64,000 nt of DNA from Bacteroidaceae bacterium (GCA_017534815.1 JAFXVS010000030.1:1-64000); one strand, 5' to 3'. Positions 16,910 to 26,331 are shown, counted from the stretch's first letter. Notes: a model not told the origin generated them from the sequence alone. Numbers and translations are program-made.

Positions 16910-18142
16910 ATGAAGCATATCATCATATTGGGCGACGGCATGGCAGACTGGCCTGTCGAGAAGCTCGGAAACAAGACTTTGATGCAATATGCCAACACGC
17001 CCTACATGGACATGCTGGCAAAGATGGGGCGTTGTGGAATGCTGAAGACGGTGCAGGATGGCTTCCATCCGGGTTCGGAAGTGGCGAACAGCAGCATCCT
17101 CGGTTACGATCAGAATGAAGTGTATGAGGGACGTGGTCCATTGGAGGCTGCCAGCATCGGTGTGGATCTGGCTCCTGACGATATGGCCATCCGCTGCAAT
17201 ATCATCACGTTGGAGGATGGAAAGATTGTCACACACAATGGCGGCAACCTGCAAACAAGTGATGGAGCGGTGCTGATTGACTACCTCAACGAGCACCTTG
17301 CCAATGACCGCGTGAGATTTTACTGCGGTGTACAATACCGTCATCTGCTCGTCATCAAGGGTGGCAACAAGCATGTGATATGCCAGCCGCCACATGACCA
17401 TCCAGGCGAACCTTGGCGTCCGCTGCTGGTTACAGCCGACCCTGATGCACCTAAAGATAACGAACTGACGGCGCAGGAAACGGCAGACTTACTGAACGAC
17501 CTCATCCTACGTTCGCAGGATTTGCTGGCACGCCATCCTTATAATGTGGAGAGGGCTAAGCGCGGTGAACGCCAGGCCAACTCCATCTGGCCTTGGGCTG
17601 GCGGTTATCGTCCCCACATGGTGCCATTGACGGAGACTTTCCCGCAGATCAAGCGTGGTGCTGTCATTACGGCGGTGGATTTGATTCGTGGTATCGGCAC
17701 GTTGGCAGGACTGAGAGTGATTGATGTGCCAGGGGCTACAGGTTTGGCCGACACCAACTACGAGGGAAAGGCACAAGCAGCCATCAAGGCTTTGGAAACA
17801 GATGACTTTGTCTATGTTCATGTGGAAGCTTCGGATGAGGCAGGACATGACGGCGATTTGGAATTGAAGTTGAAAACCATCGAATATCTGGACAGCCGTA
17901 TTGTTGGTCCCATTTATGAGGCTGTGAAGGACAAGTCCGTAGCCATCGCGGTATTGCCTGACCACCCGACGCCAGTAGCACATCGCACCCACACGAACGA
18001 GCCCATCCCTTTCCTCATTTATGCTCCAGGCATAGAGGCTGACAATGTGGAGACCTTCGACGAGGTGGCTTGCAAGGAGGGTGTTTATGGGCAGTTGGAG
18101 AAAGATGGATTTATAAAAGAATTTATGAAGATAAAAGAATAA
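16910..18142 (+). CDS. ApgM-family phosphoglycerate mutase, probable homoserine kinase
   Basis: The 410-aa product belongs to the alkaline-phosphatase superfamily branch of cofactor-independent phosphoglycerate mutases found in archaea. It shows ILGDGMADWP at the start, GSEVANSSILGYD, HVEASDEAGHDGD and LPDHPTPVAHRTHT as metal-binding segments. Its stop lies one base before thrC. A homoserine kinase is needed between ThrA and ThrC and no GHMP-type ThrB is next to them, so it probably makes O-phosphohomoserine; ApgM-like proteins have been proposed for this role in Bacteroidetes. A glycolytic role is the alternative. The longer open frame upstream contains the promoter and is rejected. Confidence 0.88.
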   Translation: MKHIIILGDGMADWPVEKLGNKTLMQYANTPYMDMLAKMGRCGMLKTVQDGFHPGSEVANSSILGYDQNEVYEGRGPLEAASIGVDLAPDDMAIRCNIITLEDGKIVTHNGGNLQTSDGAVLIDYLNEHLANDRVRFYCGVQYRHLLVIKGGNKHVICQPPHDHPGEPWRPLLVTADPDAPKDNELTAQETADLLNDLILRSQDLLARHPYNVERAKRGERQANSIWPWAGGYRPHMVPLTETFPQIKRGAVITAVDLIRGIGTLAGLRVIDVPGATGLADTNYEGKAQAAIKALETDDFVYVHVEASDEAGHDGDLELKLKTIEYLDSRIVGPIYEAVKDKSVAIAVLPDHPTPVAHRTHTNEPIPFLIYAPGIEADNVETFDEVACKEGVYGQLEKDGFIKEFMKIKE

Positions 18143-18143
18143 T

Positions 18144-19457
18144 ATGAAATATTACAGCACGAACGGAAAAGCACCTATCGCCACATTGGAGAAGGCGGTG
18201 GTGAAGGGACTCGCAGAGGACAAGGGTCTGTATATGCCTGAACGCATCAAGACTTTGCCTCAGGAGTTTTTCGACAACATACAGAATCTCTCATTCCAAG
18301 AGATTGCCTACACGGTGGCAGATGCCTTCTTTGGTGAGGATGTGCCTGCTGAAGACTTGAAGAAGATTGTCTATGACACGCTGGCATTTGATTGCCCTTG
18401 TGTGAAAGTGACGGACAGCATCTATTCGTTGGAGCTCTTCCATGGCCCCACACTGGCCTTCAAGGATGTGGGCGCACGATTTATGGCGAGGTTGTTGCAG
18501 TATTATACAAGGAAGGCGAGTGAGACGAGTAAAAATAGTCTGGTCAATGTTTTGGTGGCCACTTCGGGCGATACAGGTAGTGCTGTGGCTAATGGCTTCT
18601 TGGGAGTGGATGGCATCCATGTGTATGTGCTCTATCCAAAAGGCAAGGTGAGTCCTATTCAGGAGTGTCAGTTCACGACATTGGGACAGAACATCACGGC
18701 TGTGGAGGTGGATGGTGTGTTTGACGATTGCCAGGCGCTGGTGAAGAATGCCTTTATGGATGCAGACCTCAATGCCCACATGAAGTTGACTTCAGCCAAC
18801 TCCATCAATGTGGCACGTTTCCTGCCACAGGCCTTCTACTATTTCTATGCATACGCTCAGATGAAGAAGAAGGGGCTGGCAGACCAATTGGTGGTGTGTG
18901 TGCCTTCAGGTAACTTCGGCAACATCTGCTCTGCCCTCTTCGGCAAGAAGATGGGACTACCCATCAAACGTTTCATCGCTGCCAACAATGCCAACGACAT
19001 CTTCTTCAACTACCTTCAAACAGGCAAGTATGAACCCAAGGCATCAGTACAGACCATTGCCAATGCGATGGACGTAGGTGATCCCAGCAACTTTGCCCGT
19101 GTCTATGAACTGTATGGCAAGAGCCACGAGGCCATCTGTGCCGACATCAGCGGTGCCACCTATAAGGACGAGCAGATTGCAGAGACCATCCGCGAGGTGA
19201 AGGCCGAGACGGGTTATGTCTGTGATCCTCATGGTGCTTGCGGTTATCGTGCATTGAAGGAAGGCTTGAAAGCAGGCGAGGTGGGTGTATTCCTTGAGAC
19301 CGCTCATCCTGCCAAGTTCAAGAGCACAGTAGATGGCATCCTCGGTGCTGACATCGAGATACCTGCCAAGTTGCAGGCCTTCATGAAGGGAACCAAGCAG
19401 AGCGTCCCCATGAACAAAGACTTTGCAAGTTTCAAGCAGTTCCTGATGGAGCAATAA
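18144..19457 (+). CDS. thrC: Threonine synthase
   Basis: The 437-aa PLP enzyme turns O-phosphohomoserine into threonine. The N-terminal segment MKYYSTNGKAP and KGLAEDKGLYMPE are typical. The PLP lysine lies in HGPTLAFKDVGARF (about residue 109), and the phosphate loop in ATSGDTGSAVANGF. It follows the ApgM-type gene with a one-base gap, the same order as in Bacteroides. Confidence 0.96.
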   Translation: MKYYSTNGKAPIATLEKAVVKGLAEDKGLYMPERIKTLPQEFFDNIQNLSFQEIAYTVADAFFGEDVPAEDLKKIVYDTLAFDCPCVKVTDSIYSLELFHGPTLAFKDVGARFMARLLQYYTRKASETSKNSLVNVLVATSGDTGSAVANGFLGVDGIHVYVLYPKGKVSPIQECQFTTLGQNITAVEVDGVFDDCQALVKNAFMDADLNAHMKLTSANSINVARFLPQAFYYFYAYAQMKKKGLADQLVVCVPSGNFGNICSALFGKKMGLPIKRFIAANNANDIFFNYLQTGKYEPKASVQTIANAMDVGDPSNFARVYELYGKSHEAICADISGATYKDEQIAETIREVKAETGYVCDPHGACGYRALKEGLKAGEVGVFLETAHPAKFKSTVDGILGADIEIPAKLQAFMKGTKQSVPMNKDFASFKQFLMEQ

Positions 19458-19482
19458 ACCAAAAACATAATTACCTTTTGAT

Positions 19483-21561
19483 ATGAAATCCAGTAAGCAG
19501 CAAAAGCGCACATCCACATCTCGTTTCATGATGAAGTTGGTACTGGTGGCTTTGTCCACAGCGCTGATTGTGTATTTCATGCCACGAGGTGATGAATTTG
19601 GCTATAAATATGAATTGAACAGGCCTTGGAACTATGGTCTGCTGATTGCCAACACCAAGTTCCCGATACTGAAGAACGATTCGTTGATCCGTCAGGAACA
19701 GGAGGCCACCATGCGTAGTTTCCAACCTTACTACAATTATGACAGGTCCGTACGGGACACGATGATCAATCGTCTTCACACCTATGCAGCCGACGAATGG
19801 CAGGGCGAGAACGCCACCATGTATGTGCATCATATCGCCATATTGTTGGACACGATTTACCAACGGGGTGTACTGTCGGGTGAAGACTATGCACGTCTGA
19901 AAGACAGCGAGCATCACAAGGATATCCGCATTGTGAAGAACAACGAAGCGGTGTCTGTACCTTTGAACCGAGTGTTTTCATTGCGTTCCGCCTATGACTA
20001 CATCCTGGCGGAGGACACCACCATGTATTCCCGTTTGGTCTTGCGTCAATACAACCTCAACGAACTAATTCAGCAGAACCTCTCGTATGACCGGATGAAA
20101 TCAGAAACAGAGCTGGACGAGCGTATGCAGAACATCTCCAGTTATAACGGTTTCGTTCAGGCTGGTCAGAAGATTGTTGACCGTGGTGAGACGGTGACGG
20201 ACGAAGTGTACGATGTCCTGCGTTCTTATGAGAAGGATTACGAACGCCGCAACACCATTGACACGAAGATACCTTACAGGTCTATTGGACAGGCTCTTTA
20301 TGTGTTGGTGATCTTCGTTACGTTGGTGACCTATTTGTCCTTGTTCCGTATTGATTACTTTGAAAATGCGCGAAATGTCATGCTGCTCTTCGCCTTGCCA
20401 GTCTTCTTCTGCGTGGTGGCATCGCTGATGGTGTCACACAAGGTGCTGAACGTGTTCATGCTTCCGTGCTGTCTGGTGCCCATTGTGATACGTGTCTTCA
20501 TGGACTCCCGAACAGCCTTCATGTTCCATTGCGGCATGGTGCTCATCATCTCGCTGATGCTGACCAACAATTATGAGTTCATCATCCTGCAGTTGGTGGC
20601 AGGCATGGTAGCCATACAAACCTTGCGTGAATTGTCGCAGCGTTCGCAGATTGTCCGTACGGCATTCATCATCTTCCTGGTATATGTCATCTTCTACACG
20701 GGGTACTCGCTCCATCATGAGAATGACATCAAGATGGACACGTGGATGTATGTCTGCTTCACGGTCAATTGTGTACTGCTCCTCTTTACCTATCCGCTCT
20801 TGTGGATGTTGGAGAAGGTGTTCGGCTTCACCAGCGATGTAACACTCGTGGAGCTCAGCAATGTCCACAACCCGCTCCTGCAACGGATGACCGAGGTGGC
20901 TCCAGGCACCTTCCAGCACTCCATGCAGGTGGCTAATCTGAGTGCAGAGGTGGCCAACAAGATTGGTGCCAAAGCGCAGTTGGTGCGTACAGGTGCCTTG
21001 TATCATGATATTGGCAAGATGGAGCGTCCCGTCTTCTTCACGGAGAACCAAAACGGCATTTCGCCCCACAAGCATCTGACGCCGATGAAGAGCGCAGAAG
21101 TGATCATTGCCCATGTGAAGAACGGTGTGGCTCTTGCTGACAAGAATCATATTCCAGATTCCATCAAGCGTTTCATCACAACGCATCATGGATTGGGCAA
21201 GGCCAAATATTTCTACATTACTTATAAGAATGAGCATCCAGACGAAGACATCAATGAGGCAGCCTTCACCTATCCAGGTCCTAATCCCAGCACCAAGGAA
21301 GAGGCCATTCTGATGATGTGCGATGCCGTAGAGGCGGCATCCCGTTCCCTGCCTGAATATACGGAGGACAGCATCAACCAGTTGGTGGACAGGATCATTG
21401 ACAGCCAAGTGACGGAAGGTTTCTTCAGCGAAAGTTCCATCACCTTCAAGGACATTGCTGTGGCAAAACTGGTGCTGAAGGACAAGTTGAAGACTATTTA
21501 TCATACCCGTATCTCTTATCCGGAGATGGGTGACGATTATGAAAACAGAGAAGAAAAATAA
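19483..21561 (+). CDS. 7TM-HD family membrane phosphodiesterase
   Basis: The 692-aa product has an N-terminal helix (about 17-33) and an extracytoplasmic 7TMR-HDED region with many charged residues (35-265). A block of membrane helices spans about 272-450, and a C-terminal HD domain carries TGALYHDIGKMERPVFF and TTHHGLGKAKYFY. Related PgpH proteins hydrolyse c-di-AMP. This makes it a likely cyclic-dinucleotide phosphodiesterase at the inner membrane. Its 3' end overlaps the next gene by 23 bases. Confidence 0.9.
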   Translation: MKSSKQQKRTSTSRFMMKLVLVALSTALIVYFMPRGDEFGYKYELNRPWNYGLLIANTKFPILKNDSLIRQEQEATMRSFQPYYNYDRSVRDTMINRLHTYAADEWQGENATMYVHHIAILLDTIYQRGVLSGEDYARLKDSEHHKDIRIVKNNEAVSVPLNRVFSLRSAYDYILAEDTTMYSRLVLRQYNLNELIQQNLSYDRMKSETELDERMQNISSYNGFVQAGQKIVDRGETVTDEVYDVLRSYEKDYERRNTIDTKIPYRSIGQALYVLVIFVTLVTYLSLFRIDYFENARNVMLLFALPVFFCVVASLMVSHKVLNVFMLPCCLVPIVIRVFMDSRTAFMFHCGMVLIISLMLTNNYEFIILQLVAGMVAIQTLRELSQRSQIVRTAFIIFLVYVIFYTGYSLHHENDIKMDTWMYVCFTVNCVLLLFTYPLLWMLEKVFGFTSDVTLVELSNVHNPLLQRMTEVAPGTFQHSMQVANLSAEVANKIGAKAQLVRTGALYHDIGKMERPVFFTENQNGISPHKHLTPMKSAEVIIAHVKNGVALADKNHIPDSIKRFITTHHGLGKAKYFYITYKNEHPDEDINEAAFTYPGPNPSTKEEAILMMCDAVEAASRSLPEYTEDSINQLVDRIIDSQVTEGFFSESSITFKDIAVAKLVLKDKLKTIYHTRISYPEMGDDYENREEK

Positions 21562-23056
21562 GGTTTGGCAGACATTCTTGCTGGTACTCCTTGTGGTGGC
21601 AGCATTGATAGGTTTGTTCTATCTTCCACGTATGAATTTCTTCGGCGTGGATACGCGTCGTGTGAACATCCTTAGCGATGTGCAACGTCGTGATAAAGAT
21701 GGCAATATCGTGGCAGAGATGAAGGCAGACTCTTTGGATGGCTTTGTAGAACAGGGCATTGACTCGGCTGCCATCCGTGTGAAGCAGTTGGCATACGTCG
21801 ATACGGTGCCTCAAGGCATGGTGGCCATCGAGGACTTTGCCACAGACGGTTTGCATCGTGAGATGGATAAGTTCTACGCAGCGTTGGGACAGTCGCGTAA
21901 TCGTCCTGTCCGTGTGGCCTATTTTGGTGATTCTTATATTGAGGGCGACATTCTGACAATGGATTTGCGTGCTTTGCTTCAGGAGAAGTTTGGCGGCAAG
22001 GGTGTGGGTTTTGTAGAGATTGCCTGCGTGTCTTCCGACTTTCGACGTTCTGTCACATCCCGTCGCAACAATTGGACACGCTATCACGCAAATGAACGAG
22101 GCAGAGGTTTCAAGGCTAATCTGCAGAGTTTGGCAGGTAGTTACTTCATCCCTTCAGGCACAGCCACTTACGAATTGCGTTGCCAGAACAGCGTCTATGG
22201 GAACCTCTTGGGTGAAGCAGAGGAAGCAACGGTGTTCTTCACGCCTGGCAGCGGGCTCAACATCAGTTGTGCGCTCAATGGCGGTGAGAGCGAGTCGCTT
22301 TTTTCGAATGGTGCGGCCAGTGCCCCACAGACCTACGAAGAAACTGTCGAAGTGGTGGATTCCGACTCCACCATCAGTTATAAGACCGTCACCCGTACTG
22401 TCGAGACAGCTCAGCAAGGGGCTGGTAATGTTGTGGCCAAGAGCGTGACGGGTAACATCAATCGCTTCAACATGACAGTGACAGGCGGACATGGTTCTCG
22501 TTTCTATGGAGTGGCACTTGATGGACATAACGGCATTGCTGTTGATAACTTCAGTATGCGCGGCAGTGGTGGACAGCACCTTGGCGGTATTCCGATGGAG
22601 ACGCTCCGCAGTTTTGCCTCTGTACGCCCCTATGACCTCATCGTCATCCACTATGGACTCAATGTGGCCAATGAAAAGCAGAAGGACTATGGCGGCTACA
22701 CAGGACAGTTGGGCAAGGTCATCGACATGATGAAGGAGGCTTTCCCTCAAGCCAGCATTCTGGTGGTCAGCATGGGTGACCGCGACAAACGTGGTTCTGA
22801 CGGGCAGATGCACACAATGGGTGGCGTGAAGGAGATGGTGTCTTACGAGCGTAAGATGGCCAGCGACCATCATGTGGCCTTCTGGAACCTCTACGAGGCG
22901 ATGGGTGGTGATGGCAGTCTTGCCAAAATGACAGAAAAGAAACAAGCAAACCTCGACTATACACACATCAATTTTGCAGGTGGACGCCATCTGGCAGAAC
23001 TCCTGTTCGATGTACTGATGAACGGAAAGGACAATTACGAGAATCGTGTACGTTAA
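21539..23056 (+). CDS. Membrane-anchored SGNH/GDSL hydrolase-like protein
   Basis: The 505-aa product has one N-terminal membrane helix (about residues 11-28) and a large exported part. The SGNH block I is VAYFGDSYIEGD (Ser near residue 137), block III-like IVIHYGLNVANE follows, and the catalytic Asp-His pair lies in LDYTHINFAGGRH near the end. A GTG nine bases earlier is an alternative start. It overlaps the 7TM-HD gene in front and the second SGNH gene behind, and two genes later comes an MBOAT acyltransferase. This points to a role in O-acetylation or deacetylation of an envelope polymer. Confidence 0.87.
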   Translation: MKTEKKNKVWQTFLLVLLVVAALIGLFYLPRMNFFGVDTRRVNILSDVQRRDKDGNIVAEMKADSLDGFVEQGIDSAAIRVKQLAYVDTVPQGMVAIEDFATDGLHREMDKFYAALGQSRNRPVRVAYFGDSYIEGDILTMDLRALLQEKFGGKGVGFVEIACVSSDFRRSVTSRRNNWTRYHANERGRGFKANLQSLAGSYFIPSGTATYELRCQNSVYGNLLGEAEEATVFFTPGSGLNISCALNGGESESLFSNGAASAPQTYEETVEVVDSDSTISYKTVTRTVETAQQGAGNVVAKSVTGNINRFNMTVTGGHGSRFYGVALDGHNGIAVDNFSMRGSGGQHLGGIPMETLRSFASVRPYDLIVIHYGLNVANEKQKDYGGYTGQLGKVIDMMKEAFPQASILVVSMGDRDKRGSDGQMHTMGGVKEMVSYERKMASDHHVAFWNLYEAMGGDGSLAKMTEKKQANLDYTHINFAGGRHLAELLFDVLMNGKDNYENRVR

Positions 23057-23954
23057 GAGACTACATATCATCCTCTTGTTCTGCATCATGCAATGCGCAT
23101 TATGCATTCACCATGCGTGTGCCCAGTCATTGACGACTCCCTTCCCGTCCAGCTTCCGCAACACCCGTGCCAACGAGCTCATCAATGGGGCAACCTTGGC
23201 GCCTGTGTTCCAGAAGATTCACCAGCGAAAGACCGTCAAGGTGATGCAGATTGGGGACTCTCACGTGAAGGGAAACATACTACCAAGAGCCTTGGGCAGC
23301 ACTTTGCAGAACTATTTTCCACGGATGGAATTCACCTACTATGGAATGAATGGTGCATGGGCACGCCGATTCTATGAGCAGGACATGATCAGCCGCGTGG
23401 CAGCCGAACGTCCAGACCTCGTCATCATCTCCTTTGGCACGAACGAGGCACATGGTTCCACACTCGATGAAAGAACCCATGCAGAGACCATGCGGACACT
23501 CACACAGCGCATCGTCGAACAATGTCCAGGCGTGTGTTTTCTCTTCACCACGCCTCCAGGCAGTTACATCTCTCAGCGCACAGGCAGTTACACCACAGGA
23601 ACGGGACGCCGCAAGCGCACGCACTACACCACCACCAAGGTGCCCAACGCCAACACCGCCAATGTGGCACGCAGCATCGTCAACTTCTGCCAGTCCCATC
23701 GCATGGCCGTCTGGGACATCTTCACCATTGCTGGTGGAGCCACTTCCGCTTGTACCAACTGGCGCAATGCTGGATTGATGAATACCGACTGCATTCACTA
23801 TCTTGCCACGGGCTACACCTTGCAGGGGAAACTGTTGGGCGAGGCCATATACAAGGCTTATTCAGGCACGGCCGTATCGGGTAGCCAAACGCGCATGATG
23901 CATGGTTCCACACCCAAGGAGCAGAAACCTTACAAGACGGTAAAAGGATTTTAG
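23046..23954 (+). CDS. Secreted SGNH/GDSL hydrolase-like protein
   Basis: The 302-aa product has a signal peptide (residues 1-27, cut after ACA). Its SGNH motifs are VMQIGDSHVKGN (block I), ISFGTNEAHGS (block III with Asn) and DCIHYLATGYTLQG (Asp and His). The start is a GTG at 23046 overlapping the previous gene by 11 bases, which suggests coupled translation; an ATG at 23088 would cut the signal peptide short. It is paired with the other SGNH gene and the MBOAT gene downstream. Confidence 0.85.
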   Translation: MYVKRLHIILLFCIMQCALCIHHACAQSLTTPFPSSFRNTRANELINGATLAPVFQKIHQRKTVKVMQIGDSHVKGNILPRALGSTLQNYFPRMEFTYYGMNGAWARRFYEQDMISRVAAERPDLVIISFGTNEAHGSTLDERTHAETMRTLTQRIVEQCPGVCFLFTTPPGSYISQRTGSYTTGTGRRKRTHYTTTKVPNANTANVARSIVNFCQSHRMAVWDIFTIAGGATSACTNWRNAGLMNTDCIHYLATGYTLQGKLLGEAIYKAYSGTAVSGSQTRMMHGSTPKEQKPYKTVKGF

Positions 23955-23959
23955 TGGTA

Positions 23960-24007
23960 TTGAAGGGTTGAAAGACTAAAGAATTAAAGAATTGAAGGAT
24001 TGAAGAA
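23960..24007 (+). repeat. Octamer tandem repeat before the MBOAT gene
   Basis: Six 8-nt units in perfect register (ATTGAAGG, GTTGAAAG, ACTAAAGA, ATTAAAGA, ATTGAAGG, ATTGAAGA) fill the gap between the second SGNH gene and the MBOAT start at 24019. Confidence 0.65.
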
Positions 24008-24018
24008 ATTTAGGATAT

Positions 24019-25596
24019 ATGTTTGACATTGACTTCTCACGACTCATAGAACAGTTGCTCTACCAGCCCGAATCTCCGATGATATTCTCGTCGGGCATCT
24101 TCCTGTTTCTGTTCTTGGGGTTCACGCTCATCTATAACTGTCTGAGTAAGGCGGACACCCTGCGCATCCTCTTTGTCACGTTCTTCTCCTATTACTTCTA
24201 TTATAAGTCCAGCGGCCTCTTCTTTTGGCTTTTGGCATTGGTGACCACCAGCGACTACTTCATTGCCAAGGCGATAGGTGATGTAGGGAAGGGCAAATTG
24301 GGAAAGACCCTTGTGGTGCTTTCATTGGTGCTCGACCTCGGATTGCTCGTCTTCTTCAAGTACACGAACTTTTTAGGCGAGACCATCTGCACCCTATTGG
24401 CAGACTGTGGCATTCAGGTGCCCTCCATCATTAGTGGTTCCTATCTGCAGGATGTTGTTTGGCAGCCACGCGACATCTTCCTGCCAGTGGGCATCTCATT
24501 CTTCACCTTCCAGTCGCTCAGTTACACGATTGACGTTTACAGAGGCAACATCAAGCCCCTCAACCGTCTGCTTGACTATGCCTTCTACGTCAGTTTCTTC
24601 CCCCAACTCGTGGCAGGTCCTATTGTTCGTGCCCGTGACTTCATCCCCCAGATACGCCGTCCGCTCTTCGTTTCCGACGAGATGTTCGGCACAGGTATCT
24701 TTCTCATCATCGCTGGACTTTTTAAGAAGGCTGTCATTTCCGACTACATCTCCATCAACTTCGTAGAGCGCATTTTCGATCAGCCCGACCTTTACAGCGG
24801 TCTTGAGAACCTCCTTGCTGTCTATGGATACACCCTCCAGATTTACTGCGACTTCTCTGGCTACTCCGACATGGCCATCGGCATTGCCCTCCTGCTCGGA
24901 TTCCAGTTTCCCAAGAATTTTGACAGTCCTTACAAATCCAAGTCCATCACAGAGTTCTGGCGTCGTTGGCACATCAGCCTCTCCTCCTGGCTCAAGGACT
25001 ATCTTTACATCTCCATGGGAGGCAACCGTCACGGCAAATTCCGCCAATACTTTAATCTCCTCATGACCATGCTCCTCGGTGGCCTCTGGCATGGTGCTTC
25101 CCTCAACTTCATCCTCTGGGGTGGCATACATGGTCTTCTCCTCTGTCTCGACAAGATTTGGCATTCCCTCTGCCCAGCTATGAGTCCACTCACATACTTG
25201 CCCAGCAAGAAGAATCCAGATCCTAAACCCTCAACGCTCAACGCTAAACTCTCTGCCATCATCGGCGGACTTCTGACCTTCCATCTTGCTGCAGCCCTGT
25301 GGGTGCTCTTCCGCGCCCCCTCCTTTGGCATCGCAGAGCAGATATTCCATCAGATATTCAGCAAGTTCGAGCCACAGATATTCTTACAGTGGTGTACTTC
25401 CTACAAGGCAGTCGCCCTGCTGATGCTCCTCGGCTACGTGCTCCACTTCATGCCAGAGAGCCTTTCCGACCGCGTCAAGACCCTCGTCACCCGCTGTCCT
25501 CTCTTCGTCAAGGCACTCCTCATCGTTCTGCTCGTCTGGGTGGTCATCCAGATTAAGTCTTCCGACGTTCAGCCCTTCATCTATTTCCAATTCTGA
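24019..25596 (+). CDS. MBOAT family O-acyltransferase (AlgI/PatA-like)
   Basis: The 525-aa product has about ten membrane helices. The MBOAT core includes YCDFSGYSDMAIGIALLLGF, NFDSPYKSKSITEFWRRWH and WLKDYLYISMGGNR. The catalytic His lies in LGGLWHGASLNFILWGG (near residue 357). AlgI and PatA-type proteins move acetyl groups across the inner membrane for transfer to alginate or peptidoglycan by SGNH partners, and two SGNH genes directly precede it. At 25222-25256, between two predicted helices, five heptamer repeats encode DPKPSTLNAKLS without breaking the frame. Confidence 0.93.
   Translation: MFDIDFSRLIEQLLYQPESPMIFSSGIFLFLFLGFTLIYNCLSKADTLRILFVTFFSYYFYYKSSGLFFWLLALVTTSDYFIAKAIGDVGKGKLGKTLVVLSLVLDLGLLVFFKYTNFLGETICTLLADCGIQVPSIISGSYLQDVVWQPRDIFLPVGISFFTFQSLSYTIDVYRGNIKPLNRLLDYAFYVSFFPQLVAGPIVRARDFIPQIRRPLFVSDEMFGTGIFLIIAGLFKKAVISDYISINFVERIFDQPDLYSGLENLLAVYGYTLQIYCDFSGYSDMAIGIALLLGFQFPKNFDSPYKSKSITEFWRRWHISLSSWLKDYLYISMGGNRHGKFRQYFNLLMTMLLGGLWHGASLNFILWGGIHGLLLCLDKIWHSLCPAMSPLTYLPSKKNPDPKPSTLNAKLSAIIGGLLTFHLAAALWVLFRAPSFGIAEQIFHQIFSKFEPQIFLQWCTSYKAVALLMLLGYVLHFMPESLSDRVKTLVTRCPLFVKALLIVLLVWVVIQIKSSDVQPFIYFQF
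25222..25256 (+). repeat. In-frame heptamer repeat inside the MBOAT gene
   Basis: CCTAAAC, CCTCAAC, GCTCAAC, GCTAAAC, TCTCTGC lie in exact 7-nt register within the coding sequence. They match the complement of the intergenic repeats at 6747 and 62898. Confidence 0.6.
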
Positions 25597-26267
25597 TGAT
25601 TATGACCGCCGACATCTACAACGCCGCCCAGCTCATCGAGCGCATCCACCAGATTGGATTCCTGCCACTTCTCGACAGCGGTATCCCTGGCTACTGTGCT
25701 GAAGAGATGGTGACCGACGATTGCCGCTACGTCACCTTCCCTGACGGCGGATGGGACTGGCCACTCTGGAAATGGAAGGGTCCTATTGTCACCGATGGTG
25801 ATTGCATGTATGGCAAGTTCTTCAACAAGAAGGCCGGCTTTGTCAGTCGAGAATGGTGGCCAGACCTCTACAACTACCGACGTGCCCATTACCCAGCCCC
25901 TGCTCCAGGCACCATCGAGGATGCCATTCTCACCACTCTTCAGGAGCACGGAAGCCTAATAACCAGAGAGCTACGCACCCTCTGCGGATTCACAGGAACC
26001 AAAATGCGTAGTCGTTTCGACGCCCTTGTCACCCGTCTTCAGATGGGCTGCCATATCGTCACAGAAGATTTTGTCTATCCACGTGACCGTCACAACCACG
26101 AGTATGGTTGGGGCTGGTCACTCCTCACCACACCCAAACAACTCTACGGCACGGATCTCTGCCAATGTCCCCGTTCTCCAGAGGAGTCCTTCCAGCGGAT
26201 ATTCACCCATCTCCAGAGCCTCCTTCCCGAGGCCAGCGACAACCAAATCAAACGGATGCTCCGATAA
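25596..26267 (+). CDS. AlkZ-related protein
   Basis: The 223-aa product has a first half rich in Trp and Tyr (FPDGGWDWPLWKWKGPIV, YGKFFNKKAGFVSREWWPDL). A winged-helix-like second half follows (ILTTLQEHGSLITRELRTLC, then FDALVTRLQMGCHIV). This resembles the small AlkZ-related group, relatives of winged-helix DNA glycosylases. The catalytic QxQ or QxD motif of true AlkZ/YcaQ is not evident, so enzyme activity is unproven. It overlaps the MBOAT stop by one base (TGATG). Confidence 0.65.
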   Translation: MIMTADIYNAAQLIERIHQIGFLPLLDSGIPGYCAEEMVTDDCRYVTFPDGGWDWPLWKWKGPIVTDGDCMYGKFFNKKAGFVSREWWPDLYNYRRAHYPAPAPGTIEDAILTTLQEHGSLITRELRTLCGFTGTKMRSRFDALVTRLQMGCHIVTEDFVYPRDRHNHEYGWGWSLLTTPKQLYGTDLCQCPRSPEESFQRIFTHLQSLLPEASDNQIKRMLR

Positions 26268-26280
26268 TCAGAGGGATTTT

Positions 26281-26311
26281 TTTGTCATCTCGCAAATTCT
26301 TCGTAACTTTG
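26281..26311 (+). promoter_or_regulatory. dxr promoter
   Basis: TTTG (26281-26284), a 19-nt spacer and TAACTTTG (26304-26311) lie 20 bases before the dxr ATG, which fixes the start at 26332. Confidence 0.65.
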
Positions 26312-26331
26312 CCGCCAAGAACAAAGAGAAC

